The position numbers and the translations under genes were made by a program. Of a DNA stretch of 33,235 bases, positions 7,264-13,698 are shown one piece after another. Numbering within the stretch: the stretch's first letter is position 1; each line of letters begins with the position of its first letter. The stretch comes from F1-60-MAGs149 sp037133215 (GTDB lineage: Bacteria > Actinomycetota > Thermoleophilia > Gaiellales > F1-60-MAGs149), in NCBI GenBank assembly GCA_037133215.1, contig JBAXOM010000006.1:1-33235 (forward strand). Reading direction: 5' to 3'. Under the pieces are notes generated by a model that saw only the letters and a program-made list of their open reading frames with translations, was not told the DNA's origin and made no database searches.

Positions 7264-8922
7264 ATGCGTCGTCTCGTTCCAGCCCTCACGCTTGTCCTAG
7301 CGTTGACGATCTTCGCGGCCTCTGCGCAGGCCGCCGCCCGCCTCAGTGCCGCCCAGGTCGCAACGGCGATGACCGCTCGTCACGCCTTTGTGCAGCCGGG
7401 TGTCTCCCCAAAGCCTGATATCGCAGCCCTAACGGCTGTTGCCGCAGCGAACCCCTCGTTCTATCTCGTCGTACTGGCCAAGCCTATTGCTGGCGCAACC
7501 AACGCCAGGAGTTCTGCCCGGCTGCTTGCTCAGGCACTCCAGCGCAAGGACCCGAAAGCCACGGTCGGACTGATCACCAAGGGCAAACTCGGCGGAGCAT
7601 CGCTCAGCTATCCCCAAGATCGCATCGACAAGGCGGTTGCCGACACTGGTGCAGTTGCTGCGACAGACCCGGTTGGCTCTCTGACGAGTTATGCAGCAGC
7701 CGTCACCAAACCAAATCTCAATCCCAACGGCTCGGACGATGGCGGGAGCGGCGGACGTCCGTGGTGGCAATGGGTCGTCGTGCTCCTCTTGCTCGGAGGG
7801 ATCGTGCTCGTCGTGCTCCGGATTCGTGCTCGCTCCAATGAACAGCGCCGCCGCCGCCGCGGTGGCTCGATTTGGACAGCCCGCGAATTTCATCTCGACC
7901 GCCTCGAAAGCCTTGCCGCACGTCACACCGCACTGACAGGCGAAACGGCCACGAGCGATGGTCCCAAATCTGACGACCCCGAAGCCGCTGACCATCTCCA
8001 GACTGCTGGCGCTCGCCTCCTGGCCCTGCGCCGGACCCTTCCGGCATTAACGTCGCCCCGCGAACTTCGCACCGTGGCGGGCGAACTTGACGCCGTCGAG
8101 TGGGAGATTCTCTGGGTCGAATACCGCATGGCCGACCACGCACCACCCGGGCCGATTGCGCGTGGCTTCCCCGGTCTCTGTTTCTTCTCCCACGAACACG
8201 GACTTGGCACCGAGGCGATCGAGCTACGCAAGCCCGACGGCACGATCAACACGGTCTACGTGAGCCCGGAGAACCGGCTCGCCCTTGAGCGTGGCGACGC
8301 TCCGGAAGTCTCGCTCGTCCACGTCGGTTCGCGCATGATCCCCTGGCCCGCCGCACCGTCGTGGTACGGCGCCTACGGCTGGACTTCTGACGACCTGCCA
8401 GGCCTCGAATACAACGGTGAGCAAATCTGGGGCATCGATGGTCCCGAGCGCGACGAAGAGCCGCCGGCCGACGAAGCCAGTAGCGACCTCACCACACCAC
8501 CAGCAACGGCCTCCGGCATCGTCGCCACACAGGACGGCGAACTCGGACTACCCGAGGAAGAGGCGACGCGCGCGTGGGACCCCGATGCCGACGCCGCCTT
8601 CGAAGACGTTGCCGACGTTGCCGTACCTACAGAGGTAGCGCCCCCGATCATGGCTCCCCCCGCGGTGCCTGTCGCCGACCCGAGCCCTGGCCAGGCCTTC
8701 GAGGAGCTCGATCTCCCCTCTCCGACTGGCCTGATCGACGAGCCAGTGAGCGAACCCGAGGCCTCGGAAGAACTATTTCCCACGCCCCCCACACCGCCCG
8801 TCATCGATGACAACGAGGACACAATGGACGGCACGCGCCTTCCCCCAGCAGGCGGCGACGCAACGCTCGATTGGGATCCGTTCACCGAGCAGGAGCCGCC
8901 GGAAGACGGTTCGCAGCACTAA
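7264..8922 (+). CDS. Secreted/membrane protein, TPM-like N-terminal region, one TM, acidic cytoplasmic tail
   Basis: The 552-aa protein has no confident family. A signal peptide (MRR then a hydrophobic run to residue 23, SAQA cleavage) leads into an external domain of about 140 residues whose alternating pattern (FYLVVLAKP, TVGLITKG) loosely resembles TPM-like domains of actinobacterial membrane proteins. A Gly/Asp-rich spacer is followed by one TM segment (about 168-188) and an Arg-rich stop-transfer. The cytoplasmic part holds a helical stretch (about 200-290), a compact region with FPGLCFFSHEHGLGTEAIEL, and a long Pro/Glu/Asp-rich tail (about 395-552) likely to be disordered. It is divergent from dnaK and just upstream of the LigT-like gene, possibly co-transcribed with it. 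Confidence 0.85.
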   Translation: MRRLVPALTLVLALTIFAASAQAAARLSAAQVATAMTARHAFVQPGVSPKPDIAALTAVAAANPSFYLVVLAKPIAGATNARSSARLLAQALQRKDPKATVGLITKGKLGGASLSYPQDRIDKAVADTGAVAATDPVGSLTSYAAAVTKPNLNPNGSDDGGSGGRPWWQWVVVLLLLGGIVLVVLRIRARSNEQRRRRRGGSIWTAREFHLDRLESLAARHTALTGETATSDGPKSDDPEAADHLQTAGARLLALRRTLPALTSPRELRTVAGELDAVEWEILWVEYRMADHAPPGPIARGFPGLCFFSHEHGLGTEAIELRKPDGTINTVYVSPENRLALERGDAPEVSLVHVGSRMIPWPAAPSWYGAYGWTSDDLPGLEYNGEQIWGIDGPERDEEPPADEASSDLTTPPATASGIVATQDGELGLPEEEATRAWDPDADAAFEDVADVAVPTEVAPPIMAPPAVPVADPSPGQAFEELDLPSPTGLIDEPVSEPEASEELFPTPPTPPVIDDNEDTMDGTRLPPAGGDATLDWDPFTEQEPPEDGSQH

Positions 8923-8924
8923 CG

Positions 8925-9482
8925 GTGGCTCACCACCGCTGGTACTGGGGAGTTGTGATTCGCGTCGACTCGGCGCGCGAGTTGTTGTCGTCGATCGCAG
9001 ACGATGTGGATGGCGACGATATCCGGGTCCAAGATCCGCGCACTGGACATATCACGCTGTTTTACGCCCCGCTTCGCGGTCGCCGCGATGCGCCTGCACT
9101 CGCCGAACGTATCCGCGAAGCCGCCTCGGGGATCGAACCCTTCTCTGTCACCTGCGCAGGTTTCGACGAGTTTCCGTCGCCGACCCGCCCAGTGGCCTGG
9201 CTCGGTATCCAGCAAGGACATGAAGAGTTGCAGTCACTGCGCACCAGCCTCTGCTCCTGTGACCAGGATTGTCATCGCCATGAGTTTGTGCCGCACCTGA
9301 CTCTGGCCTACGGCGAAGAGGCTGCAACCTACGCCACCGTCCACGAAAAAATTCGGACACACGCAGGATCAGCCGTCTGCGCGACGCGTGTCGATGCCGT
9401 GTGGATTGCAGGATTTCCGCAGAATGGCCACCCGGCCCGCGACCTGCGTTACGTCGAACGCGTGCCCTTCGCTGGGCAGTAG
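8925..9482 (+). CDS. 2H phosphoesterase / LigT-like 2'-5' RNA ligase family
   Basis: Predicted 2H phosphoesterase of 185 aa; the family cleaves or joins 2'-5' or cyclic phosphodiester bonds in RNA or nucleotides. The two H-x-T motifs are visible: HITL at residues 42-45 and HLTL at 124-127, about 80 residues apart as expected. Start GTG 8925 is chosen because the first beta strand (HRWYWGVVIRVD) begins right after it and it lies 3 nt after the previous stop. A longer frame would overlap that gene, and GTG 8955 would delete the strand. Several Cys (CSCDQDCHRHE, about residues 108-118) just before the second motif are unusual and might bind metal. The substrate is unknown. Confidence 0.85.
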   Translation: MAHHRWYWGVVIRVDSARELLSSIADDVDGDDIRVQDPRTGHITLFYAPLRGRRDAPALAERIREAASGIEPFSVTCAGFDEFPSPTRPVAWLGIQQGHEELQSLRTSLCSCDQDCHRHEFVPHLTLAYGEEAATYATVHEKIRTHAGSAVCATRVDAVWIAGFPQNGHPARDLRYVERVPFAGQ

Positions 9483-9495
9483 GCTCTCGCGCCAC

Positions 9496-9501
9496 TACAC
9501 T
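9496..9501 (+). promoter_or_regulatory. Leaderless-type -10 of moaA (TACACT)
   Basis: TACACT ends 6 nt before the moaA ATG at 9508. The resulting transcript would have no 5' leader, so no molybdenum-cofactor riboswitch could precede this gene. Confidence 0.55.
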
Positions 9502-9507
9502 AACGGG

Positions 9508-10500
9508 ATGCGCCCGCCGCTGACCGATTCGTTTGACCGCCACATCGAAAGCGTTCGCGTTTCGATCACGGATCGTTGCAACTTTCGCTGCAAGTACTGC
9601 ATGCCAGCCGAGGGACTACCGTGGCTCCAACGCACCGAGGTATTGTCGTTTGAGGAGATCGAGCGACTCGCCACAATTCTTGCCTCGATGGGTGTCAGTC
9701 ACGTTCGCCTAACGGGTGGGGAACCACTTGTCCGCCGCGACGTCCCCGATCTAGTCGAGCGACTCGTCAAGGTGCCTGGCCTCAAGGATCTCGCACTCAC
9801 CACCAACGGCGTCGCGTTGCGCACACTCGCCGGACCGCTCGTCGATGCTGGCTTGCGCCGCATTAACGTCTCGCTCGACAGCCTCGACCACTCGCGCTTT
9901 GCCGAGATCACGCGCCGCGACATGCTCGACCGCGTCCTCGAAGGACTCGAAGAGGCCGAGCGCTACCCCGAGCTGCGCCCAATTAAGGTCAACTGCGTGG
10001 CGATGCGTGGCTTTACCGAGCCCGAGGTCATCGCCTTCGCCGAACTTGCGCGCCGCAAGCCGTACACCGTGCGGTTCATCGAGTTTATGCCGCTCGACGC
10101 CGACCGCACGTGGCGCAAGGAAGATGTTCTGACCGGTGCCGAAATTCGCGCGATGATCGAAACCGTCTATCCGCTCGTTCGCGTCCCTGCAGCCGCATCC
10201 TCAACCGCTGAGCGCTGGGCCTTTGCTGATGGAACGGGAGAGATGGGCTTTATCAATCCCGTCTCCGAACCGTTTTGTTCGTCGTGCGATCGCATTCGCA
10301 TCACAGCCGAAGGAGCTCTCCGTACGTGCCTGTTCGCGATGGAGGAGACCGATCTCCGCACGCCGCTACGATCGGGCGCGACAGATCTCGAAATCGAAAT
10401 GCTCGTCCGCGAAGCCGTGCAGGCCAAGCGTATGAAGCACCAGATCGGTGAGGCTGGCTTCGTCCGCAGCGCTCGGTCGATGAGTCAAATCGGCGGGTAA
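9508..10500 (+). CDS. moaA: GTP 3',8-cyclase MoaA
   Basis: Radical SAM enzyme for the first step of molybdenum cofactor synthesis (GTP to 3',8-cyclo-GTP). The 330-aa protein has the N-terminal cluster CNFRCKYC (C24, C28, C31), the SAM-binding GGEP motif, and the second C-terminal [4Fe-4S] site (C257, C260, C274 in FCSSCDRIRI and RTC). It ends in the Gly-Gly required for MoaA catalysis. The frame is open 40 codons upstream, but the family's N-terminus and the -10 spacing favour ATG 9508. No other mo-genes occur in the window, so the pathway must be completed elsewhere. Confidence 0.96.
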   Translation: MRPPLTDSFDRHIESVRVSITDRCNFRCKYCMPAEGLPWLQRTEVLSFEEIERLATILASMGVSHVRLTGGEPLVRRDVPDLVERLVKVPGLKDLALTTNGVALRTLAGPLVDAGLRRINVSLDSLDHSRFAEITRRDMLDRVLEGLEEAERYPELRPIKVNCVAMRGFTEPEVIAFAELARRKPYTVRFIEFMPLDADRTWRKEDVLTGAEIRAMIETVYPLVRVPAAASSTAERWAFADGTGEMGFINPVSEPFCSSCDRIRITAEGALRTCLFAMEETDLRTPLRSGATDLEIEMLVREAVQAKRMKHQIGEAGFVRSARSMSQIGG

Positions 10501-10539
10501 GCCCACTCGGTCGACCGCGCGCGAGCGGCTCACGACCAG

Positions 10540-10545
10540 TACCAT
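10540..10545 (+). promoter_or_regulatory. Leaderless-type -10 of the PAP2_3 gene (TACCAT)
   Basis: TACCAT ends 6 nt before GTG 10552, supporting GTG as the true start and suggesting transcription independent of moaA. Confidence 0.55.
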
Positions 10546-10551
10546 TGCCCT

Positions 10552-11388
10552 GTGAGCACGCCCGCTGCCAGCCCAATTCGCCGCGTAGTAAACCGTGTTG
10601 GGCGCTTCATGCCCCGCGGCTGGCGCGATTTCTGGCTTCAGTTCGCGATCTTCTGGTCGTTCTACGTGGCCTACGAAGGCTCGCGCACACTGGCGCAGAG
10701 TGATCGTTATGTCGCCATTCGTAATGCCCTCGACGTCGTCCGAGCGCAACAAGACCTCGGTATCGACTGGGAGCGCGGTGTGCAGATCTGGGCCATCAAC
10801 GCGCCCAGCATCGTCATGACGATCGCCAACTGGACGTACTTCAACTGCCAGTTCACGATCACCTACGCACTGCTCTTATTCATTTACTTCCGTCGCAACC
10901 ACGCCTTCTACTTCATTCGCAATGCACTCCTGGCAACGAGTTTTGCGGCGCTGCTTGGCTACATCCTCTTGCCGACAGCACCGCCGCGCATGCTTGGTGG
11001 CCTCGGCTACGTCGACACACTCCGACAGACGGCGGTCAATCACAACACGAGCGTCGTGCAGTGGTTTGCGAATCCGTACGCAGCAATGCCTTCGCTGCAC
11101 ACGGCCTATGCGGTGATTATCGGCTGCGCCGGCGTGCTCGTCTTCGCCCACCCGATCCTTCGGGCAATCTGGGCGCTGTACCCCGGCTTGGTTGTGTTCT
11201 CGATTATTGCCACCGCGAACCACTGGTTTCTCGATGCGACCGTCGGTGCGATGGTCGCGCTCTTCGCTCTGCTCTTTGCCTTCGCTGTCAGCCGTGGGCG
11301 CATCCCAACGCTGATGCACTCGCGTACGCGACCGGCGACAGTGCCGCCGCCAACATTTGGCAACGAACCGGTGCCTCAACGCACCTAG
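10552..11388 (+). CDS. PAP2_3 / Aur1-like membrane phosphatase or inositolphosphotransferase
   Basis: Integral membrane enzyme of 278 aa with about six hydrophobic segments. Acid-phosphatase signature motifs are visible: MPSLHTAYA with H183 and NHWFLDATVG with H224 and D228, the arrangement found in PAP2_3 proteins related to fungal Aur1 inositol-phosphorylceramide synthase. The family either hydrolyses lipid phosphates or transfers phosphoinositol. It is followed by a phosphatidyltransferase and ino1, so a phosphoinositide substrate is plausible (inference). The C-terminus is a Pro/Thr-rich tail. A 6-bp inverted repeat (11401-11416) with T-rich flank follows the gene and may be a weak terminator. 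Confidence 0.88.
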   Translation: MSTPAASPIRRVVNRVGRFMPRGWRDFWLQFAIFWSFYVAYEGSRTLAQSDRYVAIRNALDVVRAQQDLGIDWERGVQIWAINAPSIVMTIANWTYFNCQFTITYALLLFIYFRRNHAFYFIRNALLATSFAALLGYILLPTAPPRMLGGLGYVDTLRQTAVNHNTSVVQWFANPYAAMPSLHTAYAVIIGCAGVLVFAHPILRAIWALYPGLVVFSIIATANHWFLDATVGAMVALFALLFAFAVSRGRIPTLMHSRTRPATVPPPTFGNEPVPQRT

Positions 11389-11454
11389 ACAACCGCTCGT
11401 CGGTCGTGGCCGACCGTTCGTCGGCCGCGGCGGATTCGGCGATCCCGTCCGACG

Positions 11455-11460
11455 TATCGT
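11455..11460 (+). promoter_or_regulatory. Leaderless-type -10 of the phosphatidyltransferase (TATCGT)
   Basis: TATCGT ends 6 nt before ATG 11467. The identical hexamer is used at the same spacing before the PHP gene at 13699. Confidence 0.55.
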
Positions 11461-11466
11461 TCTCGC

Positions 11467-12060
11467 ATGGGCGTAGAACGACTCCAGCAGGAATACACAG
11501 ACGGCACGCGCCGGGTCATCGCCAGCATCATGGCGCGCATCACGCGCATTCCCGTGACCGCAAACCAGGTCACGATCGCCGGCTTTGTCCTCAATGCCAT
11601 TGCCGCCGTGCTCGTCTACCGCGAGGCCTACATCGCTGGTGGCGTGTTGTTCCTAATCGGCTCGATCCTGGACATCTTCGACGGCGCTGTCGCTCGTGCC
11701 CGCGGCGAAGCCGGCCCGCGTGGCGCCATGTTCGACTCGATTCTCGATCGCTTCTCTGAAGCGATCATGCTCGGCGCCATTGCGCTCGTGTTTGCGCGCG
11801 ACGGAAACGAAATCGCGCTGATCGCGGTCATCGCTGCACTCACCAGCTCGTTTATGACGTCGTATCTCCGTGCTCGCGCCGAGGCGCTTGGACTCGACGG
11901 CACGCATGGCGTGATGGCACGCGCCGAGCGCGTCGTGTTGATCGCCGCCGCACTCTTGTTCGCCCCACTCGGCGCTCTGCCGTGGGGCATCATCCTGCTC
12001 GCCATTCTCTCGACAGTCACTGTCGTGCAGCGTGCTCGTCACGTTCTGCGCCAGCTGTAA
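11467..12060 (+). CDS. CDP-alcohol phosphatidyltransferase, probable phosphatidylinositol phosphate synthase
   Basis: Membrane enzyme of 197 aa that moves a phosphatidyl group from CDP-diacylglycerol to an alcohol. The full family signature D-x2-D-G-x2-A-R-x8-G-x3-D-x3-D is present as D69, D72, G73, A76, R77, G86, D90, D94. About six TM segments follow. Because ino1 comes next, the acceptor is most likely inositol-1-phosphate, giving phosphatidylinositol phosphate, the actinobacterial route. Phosphatidylglycerophosphate synthase is the main alternative. Downstream, 51 nt separate it from ino1. Confidence 0.9.
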   Translation: MGVERLQQEYTDGTRRVIASIMARITRIPVTANQVTIAGFVLNAIAAVLVYREAYIAGGVLFLIGSILDIFDGAVARARGEAGPRGAMFDSILDRFSEAIMLGAIALVFARDGNEIALIAVIAALTSSFMTSYLRARAEALGLDGTHGVMARAERVVLIAAALLFAPLGALPWGIILLAILSTVTVVQRARHVLRQL

Positions 12061-12111
12061 ATCAACGCCTAAATCACCACCTAGATCCACACCACTCGGA
12101 GGAGTCACCAC

Positions 12112-13425
12112 GTGTCTACACCCCAGAATCGCGTCCGCCGTCGCTCGGACGGCAAGGTCCGCGTCGCTATCGTCGGCGTCGGTAACTGCGCATCGTCGCT
12201 CGTTCAGGGCGTTGAGTACTACAAGAATGCAGATCCGAAAGAGACCGTCCCTGGGCTGATGCACGTCAATCTGGGCGGGTATCACATTCGCGACATCGAG
12301 TTTGTCGCGGCATTTGATGTCGACAAGGAGAAGGTCGGCAAAGATATCGCCGACGCGATCTTCTCGGGCCAGAACAACACGATCAAGTTCTCGAAGGTTC
12401 CCAAGACTGGTGTCAAGGTCCACCGTGGCATGACGCACGACGGCATTGGCAAGTACCTGTCTGAGGTCATCACGAAGGCGCCGGGCGAGACTGCTGACGT
12501 TGTCCAGATCCTCAAGGACACGAAGGCTGACGTCGTCGTTTCGTACCTCCCGGTCGGTTCGGAGGAGGCAACGAAGTGGTACGTCGAGCAGGCGCTGGCC
12601 GCCGGCGTTGCCTTCGTCAACAACATTCCCGTCTTCATTGCCCGCGAGTCGTATTGGGCGAAGCGCTTTAAGCAGGCCGGCCTGCCGATCATTGGCGACG
12701 ACATTAAGAGCCAGGTCGGCGCGACGATTACGCACCGCATGCTCGCCACGCTGTTCGAGGATCGTGGTGTTCACCTCGAGCGCACGTACCAGCTGAACGT
12801 CGGTGGCAACACGGACTTCTTGAACATGCTCGAGCGTGAGCGTCTCGAGTCGAAGAAGATCTCGAAGACGAATGCTGTCACGTCGCAGATTGATCACGAC
12901 ATGGGTGCCGAGAATGTTCATATCGGCCCGTCCGATCACATTCCGTGGCTGACCGACCGCAAGTGGGCCTATATTCGCCTTGAGGGTCGCGCCTTTGGTG
13001 ACGTGCCGTTGAACGCCGAGCTCAAGCTCGAGGTCTGGGACTCGCCGAACTCTGCCGGCATCGTGATCGACGCCGTTCGTCTGATCAAGCTCGCCCTCGA
13101 CAATGGTATTTCGGGTCCGCTCGAGTGGCCTTCTGCCTACCTGATGAAGTCGCCTCCGGTCCAGCATCGAGATGAGCTCGCGCGCGAAGAGGTCGAGGCC
13201 TTTATCCGCAAGTACGGCAAGAAGCGCCCAGCCGCCACGGCCGCCAGGCGTGCACCGGCAAAGGTTGCTGCCAAGCGGGCGCCCGCGAAGAAGGCTCCCG
13301 TCAAGGCTGTCGCCAAAAAGGCTCCGGCCAAAACTGTCGCCAAGAAGGCGCCGGCGAAGACTGCTGCAAAGCCAGCCGCCAAGCGGACGGCAACGAAGGC
13401 CAAGCCCGCAGCACGCAAGCGCTAA
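12112..13425 (+). CDS. ino1: Inositol-1-phosphate (1L-myo-inositol 3-phosphate) synthase with a long basic tail
   Basis: Converts glucose-6-phosphate to inositol phosphate with internal NAD redox. Residues 1 to about 371 are a complete actinobacterial-type Ino1: Rossmann VAIVGVGNCASSL, then QLNVGGNTDFLNM, GPSDHIPWLTD and WDSPNSAGIVIDAVRL. Residues 372-437 form an extra tail made almost only of Lys, Ala, Pro, Arg, Thr and Val in repeats such as AKKAPAK, like the C-termini of histone H1 or mycobacterial HU. The start is GTG 12112, 8 nt after a GGAGGAG Shine-Dalgarno, unlike the leaderless genes before it. A strong terminator follows, then a relic of the tail sequence. Confidence 0.95.
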   Translation: MSTPQNRVRRRSDGKVRVAIVGVGNCASSLVQGVEYYKNADPKETVPGLMHVNLGGYHIRDIEFVAAFDVDKEKVGKDIADAIFSGQNNTIKFSKVPKTGVKVHRGMTHDGIGKYLSEVITKAPGETADVVQILKDTKADVVVSYLPVGSEEATKWYVEQALAAGVAFVNNIPVFIARESYWAKRFKQAGLPIIGDDIKSQVGATITHRMLATLFEDRGVHLERTYQLNVGGNTDFLNMLERERLESKKISKTNAVTSQIDHDMGAENVHIGPSDHIPWLTDRKWAYIRLEGRAFGDVPLNAELKLEVWDSPNSAGIVIDAVRLIKLALDNGISGPLEWPSAYLMKSPPVQHRDELAREEVEAFIRKYGKKRPAATAARRAPAKVAAKRAPAKKAPVKAVAKKAPAKTVAKKAPAKTAAKPAAKRTATKAKPAARKR

Positions 13426-13453
13426 GTCCGACTGCACTTCCCCCTGCTCGTTG

Positions 13454-13503
13454 ACGGCGGGTGGCTCGAACTTCGGTTCGGGTCACCCGCCGTTGTCGTT
13501 TTC
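13454..13503 (+). terminator. Rho-independent terminator of ino1
   Basis: An 18-bp stem (outer ACGGCGGGTG with CACCCGCCGT, inner CGAAC with GTTCG, three pairs between them of which two are G-U) is closed by a TTCG tetraloop at 13472-13475. It is followed by TGTCGTTTTC. It starts 29 nt after the ino1 stop. Confidence 0.85.
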
Positions 13504-13546
13504 TCGTCAGAAGCGACATTTTGGGCCCGGGCCCAAAATGTCGCTT
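13484..13546. repeat. 63-bp direct repeat, copy 1
   Basis: Identical at 61 of 63 positions to 13619-13681, 135 bp downstream. It begins with the 3' arm of the ino1 terminator stem (CACCCGC), includes the T-rich stretch and ends with a perfect 36-bp palindrome (13511-13546). The two differences between copies are at 13491 and 13512. Confidence 0.95.
13511..13546. repeat. 36-bp perfect palindrome, copy 1
   Basis: The arm AAGCGACATTTTGGGCCC is followed directly by its exact reverse complement, with no spacer. As RNA it would form a long hairpin; there is no U-tract after it, so it is not an ordinary terminator. Confidence 0.95.
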
Positions 13547-13618
13547 CCAATACTGTCGCCAAGAAGGCTCCCGTCAAGACTGGGGCCAAAAAGACCCCGG
13601 TAAAGGCCGCTGCAAAGC
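13547..13618 (+). pseudogene. Relic of the ino1 Lys/Ala/Pro tail coding sequence
   Basis: The 72 nt between the two palindrome repeats read, in the ino1 frame, TVAKKAPVKTGAKKTPVK and then AAAK, clearly like the Ino1 tail. A 17-nt block (ACTGTCGCCAAGAAGGC) is identical at 13333-13349 and 13552-13568, and GCTGCAAAGCCA is shared at 13363-13374 and 13609-13620. It lies after the ino1 stop and terminator, so it is probably an untranslated duplication product. Confidence 0.8.
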
Positions 13619-13681
13619 CACCCGCTGTTGTCGTTTTCTCGTCAGAGGCGACATTTTGGGCCCGGGCCCAAAATGTCGCTT
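13619..13681. repeat. 63-bp direct repeat, copy 2
   Basis: Second copy of the 13484-13546 unit. Here it is preceded by the tail relic instead of the terminator 5' arm, so the terminator stem is not rebuilt. It ends 5 nt before the probable -10 of the next gene. Confidence 0.95.
13646..13681. repeat. 36-bp palindrome, copy 2 (one mismatched pair)
   Basis: Same palindrome as 13511-13546 with one change at 13647 (G for A), leaving an uninterrupted 32-bp palindromic core. It occupies the region where a -35 for the PHP gene would lie. Confidence 0.93.
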
Positions 13682-13686
13682 TCGCG

Positions 13687-13692
13687 TATCGT
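13687..13692 (+). promoter_or_regulatory. Leaderless-type -10 of the PHP gene (TATCGT)
   Basis: TATCGT ends 6 nt before ATG 13699. The region 16-18 nt further upstream is the GGGCCC core of palindrome copy 2, so the palindrome could influence initiation. Confidence 0.5.
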
Positions 13693-13698
13693 GCGGGT

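Noticed and set aside
9483..9507. Molybdenum-cofactor riboswitch before moaA
   Set aside because: Only 25 nt separate moaA from the previous gene, and the -10 position predicts a leaderless transcript.
11653..13437. Long open frame on the minus strand opposite ino1 and the phosphatidyltransferase
   Set aside because: Its product has no recognisable motifs and it fully overlaps conserved genes on the other strand.
13484..13681. CRISPR-like arrangement (repeat, spacer, repeat)
   Set aside because: There are only two repeats, they are 63 bp with a full palindrome, the spacer is a relic of the neighbouring gene and no cas genes are present.
13426..13698. Reading ino1 and the PHP gene as one fused protein with stop-codon readthrough, because the intervening frame is open
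   Set aside because: The intervening sequence includes a strong terminator and palindromes, the PHP gene has its own -10 and start, and open frames of this length occur by chance in GC-rich repeated DNA.
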